Shown: positions 1 to 14,297, counted from the first letter of the stretch. The stretch: DNA of 64,000 bases from Adiantum capillus-veneris (GCA_014529385.2 CM043943.1:101175355-101239354); one strand, 5' to 3'. A program made the numbers and translations. The notes: generated from the letters alone by a model not told the origin.

Positions 1-164
1 ACAAAACATGTGTCAATGGATGGAAGTTGAAGCAGTGATTTTTGAGGATTGATGAAGTACCTATGATGGATGTCCCTAAGGAGGGAGACTCCTCCACCTC
101 AATTGAGGGAGAATAAAGTACAAATCTAGAGACATAAATGTCTCTAGCTTCAGGGTTAGTGTTA

Positions 165-650
165 ATGAGGGTCGCTTTTCAAATTTTGGACCACCTCTCT
201 CTTGGTATGCACTTGATGGCAAGGCTTCAAGTCTTTGCGGAGGACAAAGGACCCGATGCATTAAAATCACAAAACATTATATGTATTTCTTTTATACATA
301 GCTATGGTTTTGACACATTTGGATCTCAAAAATAAGGAGAGGTAGGAACAAACCCTATGAAAATAGAAAAAATTCACTGGATGATGATTTTATCGAACGG
401 TCACTATAGGTGAAGAATAAGAGTCAACGATGAAAGGGAGGATAATCTTATGTATTATGGAGTTGGAGTCAACAAAATATTATCAAATTCAAGCATAATT
501 CACTTTTGGACACAAGGTTTGCATATGGAGTCAAGAGGGGACAACCTGAAAGGCTATTCGAAGGAAAAAAGCAGATACATATTTTTTTTGGGATTTTCTC
601 TATTTTTTTCGTTCCACATTGGACAAACTATTGAACGATACAATGGGACT
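165..650 (+). repeat. Dispersed repeat R3, copy 1 (LTR-like)
   Basis: This stretch matches 12328-12790 in the same orientation. Shared phrases include a run on hydrophobic 'ttttggaccacctctctctt' and the later 'tatcaaattcaagcataat'. Identity is high by eye, with small indels. The second copy runs on into a TATA-containing region, so this is probably a fragment of a retrotransposon LTR. The short reading frames inside look fortuitous. Confidence 0.7.
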
Positions 651-2337
651 AGAGACGAGTCAACTTGTAAATAACCAAACCTTATGTATACATTAGATAA
701 CAACTAGATAAAGTTAAGGCTATAGTTGATATTTAGACCTGATACTGACATATAGTGTATTACATGTTATTTTCAAAGCATCATATACAAGGGTTATCTA
801 TCACTAAAAAAAAATAACCGAACAGTGGATAATCTTCTGTTATTGCTGCAATGTTTGTTGTAGCCCCAAGGAAACAATCTCTCACATGTCACCATACAAG
901 AAACACAAGCCCGTCAGAGAAATCGCGTTTCTTGGAAAGAGAGGTGTCAACGACTCCCTCCCCTCGTTATCGGTGCCAAAAATTACAACAAAAACTAACA
1001 ACATAACATAGATCAAATTTATGTTTAGAAAATGATCCACTTATCTACAATAATGTTTTCATCATTTATTTCCAAAATAAATCGGACAGCATCTCCTTTG
1101 TAAATTGGATCAATGCTCAAAATTCCAATCTATTGCCATCGCATCCAAGACCCCCAGCTGAGGATTAAGGATCTTCAAACAAACATTGGAGAATTTTCAA
1201 AGTAGTATAAAGCATCAAAGAGAACTTTACAATTGAGAGTTCACCACTATATACTTACCTTCATCAAAAGTGAGTTCCTACATAAAAATATAGAAGTATA
1301 AGGACTTCGTGTCCAAGACCAAGTTTATGTAAATTTATTGTTGCTGGAACTCCAGTCAACAATAGGGTAGTAATTAAAATTGAATCAAATTTATGAAACT
1401 TGAGTCCCACATATATCACTCTTAAAGCCCCAAAACACTAAAGTTTTATCTAGGAGATATTGCTGAATCTCAGTTTGAGACCACATCCAGCCGAAGTGTA
1501 CAATTTAAGAGATAAAAACACTGAAGAATCATCTCAAAAGTATGGGATATACATTAGGTATATATCAAATGGTTAGTATGTTACAACATCTATCTACTAT
1601 GTTACAGCTATGCATGCAGCAATGAACATCAGATGAAGTAGTGCCCAACTAATAAAGCTAGGTATGGTGTCCCTGAAATGAATCTACAATATACTCAAGT
1701 CACACTTGATGGGCACGGTTTCCCTCACTATACAAGATATCAGATTTCAACTATTTATCAGATGGTTAAGAGCCATATATACACTAGTTTATGTATGCAA
1801 ATCAATGTATAGAAATTTTGGCAGCTGATCCTTAGTATCTACTCATTATGTTTAAAAAACTAGTCAATGCCATCACCCTTGAGACTCTCACATGAGGTTG
1901 TAGGCAACCTAAGTAGTGACAATCATTTCCAAAAACCATATCCCAACTAGATCATGTCAATTTTAGTAGACTTTTTCCTGCAAGTCTCAAAGTGAGCAAA
2001 CCAAAATTAACAAAAATTACTAGAGGATATGGAAACCAAGTTATAAGTGATGTGTGTGAGAGAAAGAGAGTAATGCCATCCCTGTTATGATACTACTTGT
2101 CACCACATGTACGACTGCTATATAAAAAGAAAATTAGGCAGCATGCTATTTATATACAGATTGTATTTTCAACAAATTTTTTCATTACCACTTCTTCCAA
2201 GATTCTTGCGAGAGGCATAAGCACATCTATATAATTAATTTAGCTCAAAAGAGCAATAATATCTCATGTTAGTAAGTGAAAAATCAAAATTAACCCAATC
2301 TATGTAAACGATATTTGAGTGTCAAGCTGCAAACCAT
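651..2337. other. AT-rich stretch without recognisable genes
   Basis: No reading frame of useful length, RNA gene or clear repeat could be recognised here on either strand. The composition is AT-rich and resembles decayed intergenic DNA. Confidence 0.5.
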
Positions 2338-3435
<1,098 letters not shown>

Positions 3436-3589
3436 TAACAGACAGACTTTGCCAATCATTCAATTCTACACATTATAGAATTTGTTTTTGAAAATTAGAA
3501 AGACACAAAATTGTCAGATGTTTGTCATACCATGTGAAGACTATATACATCAGCTTGGACGCACAAAAAAAGCTTGTGCAAAGGCTACA

Positions 3590-4560
3590 ACATATAATTT
3601 CTTTACATCAGCAAAACAACAACAAGACCGCACCGACATCAACATCGACAACCAGGTCATGTTGGGGATGACATGAATTCAGATGGGGGGAGAGTTGACT
3701 GTGGGTTAAACACATGATGTAACTCAACAAAGCCTTATTTTTTGAGAGCTATGAAATGCTACGGATTATGGTCAAAAACATAATTTGTAATGAGTAGTTA
3801 GTCTAGTTGCGGAAGCCACTATGCAATGGCACTTGCAATTTGTACATACAAAGCCATTTGACCCCTTGAACTCTATTTTTAGGTTTAACCTATGGTAGCC
3901 TTAGTATATAAGGTACCTAGGTCATTTTCAAAAGAGGAACTTTTATCATAATGAAGTTTTAAGATGCTGTCAACTGTGTGTGAGAGAAAAAGAGAGAGTG
4001 TGAGCTTCATCCTGGTGCTACTCCCCGCTTGCTCATTGCATTGGAGATCTGACTACACTGTCGTGATAGGCTTGGCAAGAGCTATGCAGCAATGCCAAGC
4101 ATTCCACATGAGACGGAGCACGCATGCTGACACATCTACAAGCCATTTGTGGTTGTAAGTGTATCAAATGATTTTTGTTTTCTTCTTGCAAGAAATCATT
4201 AGAATTGTGACAGCATAAGCTATGCATAAGTACTAATAGATTTTAGTTTTGGGCACTTCCAAAATACTGCTCTGTCTTCATACTTTTTTTTGCAGATGGG
4301 TCTAGAGTGAGGGTTTTGAGTGTAGAGGCTTTTGGACAGGTGTATCCTAGTGAGGGGATGGTGTTCCTTAAGTTTTGTACGATTATGGCATGGTTTAATG
4401 AGTTTCCTTTGGTTTGTGTCCATGTGGGTTGAGTGGTGTAGTTGAGAGTAGTGAGATACTAGATTGTGGTTTAATTAGCCTTCCAAAGTGTTGTATGCAT
4501 GGGATGGTCTGATCTTGACAAGCTAAAGAGATTGCCTATGTGTGCCTATCATGTCAAAGA
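3590..4560 (+). mobile_element. 3' end and LTR of Gypsy family L1 (copy a)
   Basis: The segment 3590-3692 ends in a purine-rich polypurine tract (gatggggggagag), and an LTR starts at about 3693. The LTR is related along its length to the minus-strand LTR at 33319-34250 and to the fragment at 21729-21836. Shared landmarks are 'caacaaagccttatt', 'aggtacctagg', 'gtgtgtgagagaa', 'gggttttgagtgtagagg' and 'gtgtatcctagtgag'. Similarity fades near 4560, short of the expected end, so this LTR is probably truncated. The internal region upstream is lost. Confidence 0.8.
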
Positions 4561-4574
4561 AGGGAAAAAAATGT

Positions 4575-4640
4575 ACAAATGCAAAGAGAGCACACATTAC
4601 GTATTTAGAGACCTTATATATGCCAATACAATGTTCACAC
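4575..4640 (+). repeat. Short direct repeat with TATA-like core (first copy)
   Basis: The phrase 'gtatttagagaccttatata' and the following 'caatgttcacactta' recur at 5809-5880. This may be the promoter part of a short LTR or a solo fragment. It begins where LTR copy a loses similarity. Confidence 0.5.
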
Positions 4641-5140
4641 TTAGAGCACCCAACTTGGGCAGACCCCAACAATTTCCCTCTTGAGCCAAACTTGGCATAA
4701 TCTTTGTCATGATGCCCGTTTGAAAAAAATTATTCACTACATGGTACTACTATTGAGCTATCATCATGTGGGGTTTTTGGTTACCCCCAAACCTCGGGTT
4801 AAGGTTTACCCATTAACCTTAGGAGAGTGGGCTACAAAACAAGTCCGGGTTTTCATAATTCATAGGGAAGGTCTTACCACCAACCACATTATTCATTGGG
4901 GTAGTCTCTAATCTCATCATAATCATAAAAGGATTTGTTGATTGGAGTGTCAGTGAAGAAATACAAAGATATATAGAAGGTTTGCTGCTTGCCATGTGAT
5001 AGAGTGAATCACCTCTTAACAAAAGACTATGTGTAATAATAACAAGAAATAAAGGTGGATTATAGGGTGATGGAGCCTGGCATGGTGACCGCCACTTCAA
5101 TGTTGACATGAAATTGTGGTGGCATCAATGATGATGTCAC

Positions 5141-5142
<2 letters not shown>
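4641..5142. other. Stretch without recognisable genes
   Basis: No supported gene. It lies between the two copies of the short direct repeat and may be the interior of a small non-autonomous element. Confidence 0.4.

Positions 5143-5144
<2 letters not shown>

Positions 5145-5176
<32 letters not shown>
5145..5176 (+). repeat. (TG)n microsatellite
   Basis: A run of about 16 TG units. Confidence 0.95.
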
Positions 5177-5177
<1 letters not shown>

Positions 5178-5808
5178 TATCACTCTATCTTTGGCCTCTA
5201 GTTTCCTGCACCTTTGGCTCAACCTCGCTTCACAACTTATTGCTCATTGAATCTGCAGAATGTCACCAAGCTCTTCATCACCCTCAGAGATTCAAAGTTC
5301 TACCTCACCCAACACACATGCCTTCCTACATACTTGTAGTTGTTTCCCCACACTTGATGTTATAGCTTCACCCACTACTTATTATTGCCAACAACCTTGG
5401 CAACAATAGATACTCACTTGCAGCCTCATCGAACTCCCCACCTCATCCAATTGCACCCAGCTCTATGCTGCCCACATATTCCATCATGTGTTTCCATATC
5501 TAGCCCTGACAAGCTCCACCACTTCAAGCCTCCTCACTAATGAAAGCTTTTCTATGCTCTATAGAGCTTAATTGAGTATTAATTTAGTGCAAAGAAGGCC
5601 GTAATATAAGATCAATGTGAGATTTAGTTAGTGTAGAGGGTGCTACATGTGCCAGGAAGCAAGCGGTTATGGCCAAATATTTGATACCAATTGTTGAGCT
5701 GAAGCATAAATGAACAACGTCGCGTATAGACATGGCTAGGTAAGTGAGGAGAGAGAGCAGATGAAAGAGGAGAGGGGGAAGAAGCTAAGAGACACATGTT
5801 GTACAAAG

Positions 5809-5880
5809 TGAAAGAGAGTTCACATTAGGTATTTAGAGACCTTATATAGGCCTATACAATGTTCACACTTAATGTACTCA
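5809..5880 (+). repeat. Short direct repeat with TATA-like core (second copy)
   Basis: Second copy of the 4575-4640 repeat, containing 'ccttatataggcc'. The spacing of about 1.2 kb would suit a small non-autonomous retroelement or a solo-LTR pair. Confidence 0.5.
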
Positions 5881-5939
5881 TAGGAAGCTGGGTGCATCCA
5901 AGATTCAACACTTGGCAATTTTAACCATGTCTTGAGAGG

Positions 5940-6240
5940 TGGATGCAGTTGTTGGTGTCTCCTAGATCCATCACCTTACAATTTCAAATAAAGTGTGTGG
6001 GATAGGTAGACCCTAGATCCACTACTTGGCCATTATAACCACTCTACCCTAGATACTAGATCCAACACTTCTCCATTCTAACCAAGTCTTATATGGTTAA
6101 TCAAGTGGTTGGTGTCTCCTAGACCCACCACCTTGCACTTTTAAAAAAAATTGTGTGGGATAGCTAGACCTTAGATCCACCACTTGGCCACTCTAACCAA
6201 GCCTTGGAAGGTGGATCCATTAAGGCATTGAGATCCACAA
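5940..6240 (+). repeat. Degenerate tandem repeat, unit about 157 bp
   Basis: The phrase 'ttggtgtctcctaga' followed by 'ccaccacctt' occurs near 5954 and again near 6111. Each is followed by 'gtgtgggatag', 'tagatccac', 'cacttggcca' and 'taacca'. About two diverged units are visible, with single phrases persisting to about 6320. Confidence 0.65.
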
Positions 6241-7440
6241 GGTCCTCAATCTAGGCAAGGCATGGAAAGAGCCACAAGGTTCACCACTTGTCATAGGGAG
6301 CCACAAGGTCCACGGTCTAAGCTATCATGTAGAATTGATGCAATCTCCACCACTTGTCCAAATTATTGACAACTATCATCTCTAGCAGCATGTTTTGTTT
6401 TGTTTGAAATTAAATTAAAGGTTATTTTCCTAGATTCAAACTTTCCCACTAGAATCTGAAATTTTTCACTTGAGTTCAAATTATCTCGCTCGAATTCAGT
6501 TTTGTCTGCTCAATTTTAAATTTTCTTGCTTGCATTCATAATTAAATTTTCCCGCATAAAATCAACTTGAATACACAACTGCATTTGCAAAAATCTACCT
6601 ACACTTGTCATACAAAGTGAGTTGATACAACCCACGTCACAAAATGCCAGATGTAACTATTTCATCACCAAGACTGAGATCATGAACTATACATCTATTA
6701 TCCACAAATTTGACAAGACTAAGTCTTGCAAGAGCAAATATATGGACAAAAGGTTCTTTTTTATCCCTAGTACATAAAGTGCATCAACAAGTGTGAAAGA
6801 ACTTCCATTTTCACGAGCTAGCACAATATTTCTAACTTCCTCGATCAAATAAGATGTATTGCCAACGCAAGTGACTGTATTTCCATGAGGGGCAGCTCAA
6901 GAGATGTAAACAAGTCATGATGTGAGGTAATGTGCCTTGTTGCAGGGTGAACGCATGTTCACCTGACATGCTTTTTGTGCTATTTAGCACGAGCCAACAA
7001 GCACCTCTTGTAAGCATAAAATGAGGGTGTAGTTTCAAAAAAAATTATTTCAAAAAGTACATTTGACATAGTTTTCATTGGATGTTACACACAAAGACTG
7101 GTGTAGTAATGATACATGGAGGGAAACTGAGCGTAAGGGCCACATGGAAGAGAGCTAGGGGGAAGAGGTCTCCGGCTTCTCCTGCAGCTCATGAAGCTTA
7201 GTCAGCCATCTCGGATAATCTCATTGAAACGCCTCCAAGAAAGAAGTCAAGGGTGGCCAAATTAGCTCTCCTGCTTCTCCTCCACCCTACCAGAGTGTTA
7301 GAGTACCTATAGCTTCTCCTTAAGACCGACAAAGGTTCAAAGCTAGCAACAAGGTGACACATTCTTGTGTAGAAGTCTCCCCAATGAAAAATAACATTCA
7401 TGCAGGGAAGAGGAAGCTCGAATCCTACTCTCACTCAGGT
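6241..7440. other. Stretch without recognisable genes
   Basis: No supported gene, RNA or repeat was recognised. Short frames on both strands have no recognisable motifs. Confidence 0.4.
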
Positions 7441-7612
<172 letters not shown>

Positions 7613-8269
7613 GTTGAGTAATTGTCTGTGGGACATGCCCCAGGATGATGTTAGGATTGATGTTGATCTCAAGGTTGCCGACCATATTTGGGCTTGCAAA
7701 AAAATATATATCAGGTGTAATTTTGTGTGTCTCATTTAAGGAGTTTAATTGCAAATATGAGTGGTTTGATTGTTGTGTGGTTTAGCATATGAAATTTGCT
7801 AACTACGATGGACAATGTGTTCTGATTGTGTTGACCATAGCTAAGCTTGCAAAAGAAGCTCTTTAATGTGTTGTTTCTTGGTGCTTCAATATAACTTATC
7901 TTGTATTTTCTTATTATAATCTTGTGCTACATGGATGTGTATTGACTATGCTAACTTGCATGAATTCGGCTCTGTCCAGCATACCCTTAATGAAAACAGG
8001 AATTACAAGTATGCCGATTAGCATACCAGTTGTGCAGCTTAGCATACCCAGTATGAAAATTAGCATTCTATGTATGCTAGCCATAGGTGGCCTAGCAGAA
8101 GAAGATATTGTAATGTGAATTTTGTTGTGTTTCATTAAAATTTATCTGTAATATAATCTTGTGTTTTTGTAACATATCTTGTGTTTCTGTAATGTAAATT
8201 TTTGTGTTTGTGTGATATAATCAATTGTCATTGGGGAGTTGTGCAGTGCAATGGAAAGCTTCTAAGGTG

Positions 8270-9335
8270 AACATCCCGATTTAGGAGAAATTTTTTATTA
8301 CTACAGAGGATTTTAATGCTATTCATGGCCTCTCAAGAGATGGTGCAGAACCAAAGATGGTGAGCTGGGAGCGAGCTGGGAGCAAATTAGCAATGCCAAG
8401 TGGTTCAGTGTTTTTCAAGAAGAGAAGAATTGCAGTCAGTATTGTATCAAACTCAATCGATTACTTAACGAGATGTATGCGCAGGTAACACTTTTGCACT
8501 ACAAGGTATACCAAAATCTCCCCACAAACATGGAAATAAACTGTGCTTTTGCAAAGGGGTTCATTAAAGAGTTCAGTCCGACGGTAATATTTAGAGACAT
8601 CAAAACTGGATCTCAAAGTTGCACACATACTTCAGGCAGACAACATAAGGGTTACCCTTGTTGTGCTTGTGAGATGAGAGAATAGCTTTGTGATGCTATG
8701 GAGGAGTTGAAGAGCTTGGGGTAGATCAAAAACTAGTATGTCAATATGGGAATGGAATTGAATATAACGATAGAGACACTAAAGGAGATGTCGGATGATA
8801 TAGGGTTAGCTTGTCAACGTGTAAGTGTTTGTTACTTTTGTGCTTCAACTATTTGATTGGAATATGTGTACAACTAAGTTGTGTGCTGACCATGCTTTTC
8901 AATTTTTTTTTTGTAGATCAATGGGGAGTTTATGGAGAAAAAAGTGAGACAGAAGGAGAATTGATTGGAGCTTATCATGCATACAAGCAAGCAGCTACTA
9001 CATGGCACCTTCTTCCCCGTTGCTTTCTACACTTTGGCTATGCAAAAATCTACAGAAAGTGTTAGAGGGGTAAGTGATTGGATGTTGATCAACCCGTGTA
9101 GTGGCTATGGTCTGCCACTCCAGGTACATGAAATCCCTCTCATGGTGAAGATGCCCTGCGAGCACAGCTACCACCTTCTTTCCTTTGCTATTGTGTGCTC
9201 CTTGCGTACAAAATGTATAGTTTTTGGCTGCCATTGGAGGTTACCAATAGACTTGTGTAGCAAGCTCATGGGGCAAGGTTGTCTGACACCAATGTGTGGT
9301 AAGATAATCAATTTAGAGTGTTATATTAGCTAGTA
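8270..9335 (+). pseudogene. Decayed coding-like region, unrecognised
   Basis: Several short + strand frames are separated by stops and plausible intron borders, for example a gtaagt-type donor at about 8821 and a 'tttttttgtag' acceptor at about 8917. A stretch near 9060-9240 shows an aromatic/histidine patch followed by a hydrophobic run. It faintly recalls the His block of Ulp1 proteases, but the key spacing and residues are not convincing. The FCP1-like pseudogene lies downstream on the same strand, so both may be parts of one dead gene. Function is not assigned. Confidence 0.35.
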
Positions 9336-9615
9336 TACATTCAACAGTGTATGCTAGACAACATACATGCTATTTATGCTATGTATGCTAGGTAGCATAG
9401 TCTATATGTTAATTAGTATAGTATGTATGCTAGTCAGCACAGTCTTTATGTTAGTTAATTAGTATAATATGTATGCTAGTCAACATAGTATGTATGTTAG
9501 CTACGGTCTAGTATGTATGCTAGTCTGCATACTTGCTATTTATGCTATGTAAGCTAGTTAGCATAGTCTGTATGTTAGTTAGTATAGTCTGTATGCTAGT
9601 TAGCATAGTAACTAA
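9325..9615 (+). repeat. AT-rich minisatellite based on 'tatgctagttagcata'
   Basis: The near-palindromic words 'tatgctag' and 'tagcata' alternate with 'gtatgttagttagtata' in units of about 30-40 bp. Related words also occur around 7975-8090. The array is degenerate and non-coding. Confidence 0.75.
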
Positions 9616-9965
9616 GCTATTCATCATAATATGTAATCATTCATCTCTTCATTTCCACTAGTAACTAGATATGATAATTAATAGTTGCTTGGTATACATA
9701 GGTCTCGGTATCGCGAGAAGCGCGGATGAGAGAGAGCCTGACAAGCAAAGGATAGTTGAAGAGAAGGCCTATGATGGTAATGTGGATGAGCTTGATATAG
9801 TGCATGGAGGGGAAAATGCCAGGGGGATTCACCATGGAAAACTTACCGCACCACGTAAGTGCAGGGGAGGGGGGTTTTTTTACAAGTTACATAAGCGTAT
9901 AAGTTAGGGGTAGGCCCCTAATAATTATCTCCCAATTTGAAAAATAAGAGAGGGGGGTATCATAT

Positions 9966-9967
<2 letters not shown>

Positions 9968-10003
<36 letters not shown>
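9968..10003 (+). repeat. Poly-G run of 36
   Basis: Uninterrupted G homopolymer of 36 bases, flanked by 'catattt' and 'aacttgac'. Confidence 0.95.
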
Positions 10004-10004
<1 letters not shown>

Positions 10005-10472
10005 ACTTGACCCAGGTTGATTACTTGTAATGATTGATCACCAATGTGCACTAGAACCTGGATAAATTTAGGGAAAGTGTTTTATCAGGTCACACAATAA
10101 ATTTTGCATCAAGACATTCATAGATAAGGATTGATTTGGAGCAGGTCAAGGGTTGATTTACACTAGCTTTGGATGGGTCAGAATTGGAGAGTAGCCAGAG
10201 TGCAAGTTGATCGGGCACATAGTTTGAAAGTCAAACTAAGACACATTGAGGGTACATCTAATTATCAATGGAAGTGGTTCCTTAGTACATTGCCAACTAC
10301 TATACTACACACTCTTTGACTAGTTTTACTCCATTAGATCATGTGAGACTTAGATTTTATATGTAAGATAGGGGTATAATAGTTTTTTTTATTGATTGCC
10401 GTATAAGCGTAGAAAGGGGGGTCATATTCCCTATTATGAGTCGTACATAGGGGTTTTATCAAAGTTGTCCTC

Positions 10473-12090
10473 TTGCAAGTGGCGTCCTGTTTTGTATATA
10501 GAGTGAATCCCCTGGGGGAAAATGTGACACCGGGGCATGCGACATTGCCCGATGGTTTAGGTGACAGCAAAGAAACCAATGACAATGATGAATTCATAGT
10601 GATTGCTCGTCCCAAACCCGTGTCCAGAATTGTAGAGGATGAAATAAGTGCTTCGGATGAGACATTGAGGATTTTTCAAGAGGAATCTGGTAGAAATGAC
10701 ATCGAGGCTAGTGTGCAAGGAGCCAGTGACAACAACCCTCTCCTAGGATTTGTAAACAAAGTGAGGATGAAGAGGAAAGGTGGACTGGAACAGATTCTAG
10801 AAGACCCTATAGATGATAGTTCTATTGCCCCAAAAACCACTGAGGAAGATATATGCCCGATTGCCAAAGGTGACAAGAGAGCCATTCGATCACGCGTATG
10901 CAAAAAAATTTGTTTACCGTGTTCTTTTGACTGTGTTCTTTCCAAAATCATGTACCTACTATAATGGCATGTATCTTTGCAAGTATTTATAGCCGATAAA
11001 CACTTTTTGTTTAAATGATATCTCTCTGCAATAATTCATTAGTTTTTGGTTGTCATCTATGATGTGTTTAATTCGATACCTCTACTGTGTCGCAGGGGAA
11101 AATTGCCTCCAAATAATTGCCCTGCATGATCTGAACTGGGACATTGCATTGAAAAAGATGTAAAAAAGGTGTATCACTGAGGCAAGAAAGATAAGGAGAG
11201 AAAAGTTAGAGATTGAGAAGTTCATGGAGCAGTTCCGATCTAGGCTCAACAGAATTAAAGAGTCTTTGAATTTTGTCCATCTCTCCGAGGAAGTTATCTT
11301 TGTTGAGTGGTATCCTCTTTCAAGCCCAAGTACTGTGCCAAAATTGCTGGTAGAAGAGAAGTGCACTCTTAATCTTGATCTGAATGGGGTGTTTTGGTGA
11401 ATGTTGTAGAGTTACGACATGGTGAACGCCTCCCGAAGTATACAAGGGAACTCCATAATTATTGTATGGAAGGGTGCAGGGTTGTATTCTATCGCAAAGA
11501 CAGCCGCAAAATTTTGGATTGGTTCCTACAGTTTTGTATGAAGGAGGACAAGCGTGGGGCATAAAGTGAATGCCATTCTTGATAAAGTATTCAGACTGCA
11601 GCATGCAAGGATGGGAGGGGTTTTGTCATAGGAGCACTTTGTCAAATGGCATTGGATGCTCTTTAAAAAACCAATCTTCTTCAAGAACCTGAGTCAATTT
11701 GGAGAGGATTTTCACAGATTGTCCCCAAAAACACTCTAATCATTGATGACAGTAAATATAAGGTGTGGAAGAACCCTGAGGGAAATTGTCCATCCAAAGA
11801 TGGAGCACTAGAGTTTTGAAGAGTGGAAATCTTGTCTGCTAGACAAATTGGCTCCGTGGCTCTTTCCATGGCTGTAGGTGGAAGACCGTTTCGCATATAC
11901 TGCCAGTAATGTGTATGATAGCCACCAAGATTGGTTTTTAGATGCAATCATCGAGAAGTTGGAAGATGAGCTGGAAAAAAAGCATCAAAGACAAGGGGAG
12001 GACCTGCATCAATATACAAAGGACATTGTTGACAAAGCAGCATGGGAAGAGAGGAGTAAGCGAGAGAGTCCCAAATTAGAGAAAAAATAG
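10473..12090 (+). pseudogene. FCP1/NIF-type HAD phosphatase-like pseudogene
   Basis: The 5' part (10473-10900) reads as an acidic, unstructured segment and ends at an intron-like border. From about 11100 the broken frame gives an alpha-helical charged stretch. Then comes KCTLNLDLNGVF (about 11361-11396), which matches the catalytic HAD motif of plant NIF-like phosphatases, where the family reads DLNG rather than DLDGT. At 11700-11810 it reads NTLIIDDSKYKVW, matching the second HAD block (TLLIDDSPYK). Stops (for example TGA right after the first motif) and frame changes show that it is dead. FCP1-family enzymes dephosphorylate Ser/Thr in the RNA polymerase II tail and other proteins. A related domain closes the histone-Ulp1 pseudogene at 41.4-44.3 kb, so this may be a remnant of another element of that family. 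Confidence 0.65.
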
Positions 12091-12327
12091 CACTTGAAGC
12101 AGCACTTGGAGAAGCACCTTAGAAAGAGAAAGGGAAATGCAAGAGCCAAAAATGGTGACATGAGGCCATGAGACTACCATGCTTTGGAGAGTTGTAATAA
12201 TCACCCATGGCATTGCCATGTAAATGTTTCATACATTTTGTATAATATGTTTGGTTATGATCTTGCCATGACCCCAAAGGTTGTACTTATCACCCACTTC
12301 CTAATCCATTTCAATGTTCATACCTAT

Positions 12328-13300
12328 TGAGGGCCGCTTTTAAAATTTTGGACCACCTCTCTCTTGGTATGCACTTGATGGCAAGGCTTCAAGGCTTCGT
12401 GGAGGAGGAGAGACCTGACGCATTAAAATCACAAAACATTCTATGTATTTATTTTGTACATATCTATGGTTTTAACACATTTGGATCTCGAAAATGAGGA
12501 GAAGTAGTAACAAACTGTATGAAAAAAAGACACTGGATGCTAATTCTATCGGACGGTCACTATAGGTGGAAAAATAAGAATCAATTGTGAAAGAAAGGAG
12601 AATCTTATGCATTATGGAGTTGGATTCAACAAAATATTATCAAATTCAAGCATAATTTACTTTTAGACACAAGGCTTGAACATGGAGTCAAAAGGGGACC
12701 ACCTAGAAGACTTTTGGAAGCGAAAAGACGAAAACATATTTTTGTGGGATTTTGTCTATTTTTCCCATTTCAAATTGGGAAAAAAATTCAACAAAAATGT
12801 TGTAGGTGTTGAGCTGATCTCTCTGCCCTTATTTTTTAAAATTTTTAAAGCTACAGTATGGGAGATATGGTCAAAATGGTGGAGACTATTTGTCCACATG
12901 GAAAGAGAAGTCATGATTATCCAACTCTACACACATAATTTCCTTATAGGTTTCTCTCCATTATTGCTTGATTTTCTCTTATTTTATCAAGATTCTCTAA
13001 AATATTATACGAAAGCTCTTGGAGTCAAGCTATGGAAGGTGGCATGGAGATAAAGCTCGCCATGATGAAGATGATTAGGAGGAAGTTAGTCAATAAGTAG
13101 GACACATGGAGCTCTCTCATTGGGGGAGTGCCCCTAACTGAGGTTACTTTGTAATAACTCCTCTTGCTCATAATCTCTTTTCTAATCACTCTATTGGCCT
13201 ATAAAAGAAGGAATTTTCTGTTAAAAATAGGGGGACTCAAAGCTTGGACATAACCAAGCTCTACACACAGAGAAAATCAAGCTTTAGCACTCAAACTCTC
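12328..13300 (+). mobile_element. LTR-like repeat R3, copy 2, with TATA box
   Basis: The first 460 bp repeat 165-650. The region continues to a promoter-like 'ggcctataaaagaagg' (TATAAAAG at 13200-13207), as expected of an LTR U3/R region, followed by a transcribed-looking leader with 'caagcttggacataaccaagc'-type sequence. A 125-codon frame at 12676-13053 has no recognisable motif. The full LTR limits cannot be fixed because the partner copy is short. Confidence 0.55.
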
Positions 13301-14275
13301 ATATGCACATCCTTATGTATGCACCTCTTTGCACACATAGGTCGGCTTTGGTCCTTTGTTTTGGTTTCTTAATGACCAAGAGGCTAGAGCTACCATGCAG
13401 ACATGATCTTGTGAGATGTTGATTATGTGCAATTCCTCTCGTAACTGTTTGTATGGTGTTGAGAGGCGGAAGTGAAAAATAGACCCTGTGGCCTCTACAC
13501 CAAGACTATGCTCAATGGCCTCATCATGGGGGGATACACAATAGGGGCACCACCTAGCAAGATATGCGGCCAGGACGCATACATATACACAATGAAACAT
13601 GCCATGGAAAACAATTTCAAGATCCACACCCAAATGTGGAATGGGGTGGTCAGAGAATAAGGTGAGAGGAGGGGTGAGTGAGTGAGAATGGGCTTGCTAC
13701 TCATGCATGTAGTAAGGAAGATAACGAGGTCAGGGATACATGCAAGTATGCTCACTTCTCATACAAAAGGTGGTGAATCCGCACACCTCAAAATGGAAGT
13801 AGTAAGATGATAGGAATATGAGAGGGAGTGTGTGTGTGTGTGTGTGTGTGTATGGAGGAGAATCCGCACACCTTAACATAAGCATAAAAAAATGGCAAGG
13901 AACAAGCATATACCATACTCACAATGAGATGTATCCAAAGCGACACAAAGTATGGCACCAAGATGGAGTGTGTTGATTGCTTGCAAAAGATGAATACAAT
14001 AGGTAACGTATGGCAGGAAAATGAGAAGGAAACAAGATCGTAGGAGGCATAATGGAGAGATGGGAGTTGTTGGCGAGGAATATCATGAGTGTGTCCACCC
14101 TTCTTCTTCTTGAAATTGTGCCTTCAACCCTTAATTACAAGTGGTGTGGAGGTGTGGTGCTCATCTTTTGTGCATGGTGATGGTGATGATGATGGTGTTG
14201 TGATTATGTGATTAGGGTTCATGCTACAAGCATGTAGCACAAGAGTGTGTATGGATAGGTGTGTGTGTGTGTGTT
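13301..14275. other. Stretch without genes; (GT)n tracts
   Basis: No supported gene. GT microsatellites lie at about 13831-13851 and 14260-14275, the latter running directly into a C homopolymer. Confidence 0.45.
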
Positions 14276-14297
14276 CCCCCCCCCCCCCCCCCCCCCC
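14276..14297 (+). repeat. Poly-C run of 22
   Basis: C homopolymer of 22 bases joined directly to a (GT)n tract. It creates a poly-glycine frame on the other strand that is not a gene. Confidence 0.95.

Noticed and set aside
9060-9240. Ulp1 His block upstream of the FCP1-like pseudogene
   Set aside because: The His/aromatic patch lacks the HW pair and the 17-residue spacing to Asp/Asn seen in the other two copies; kept only as a possibility.
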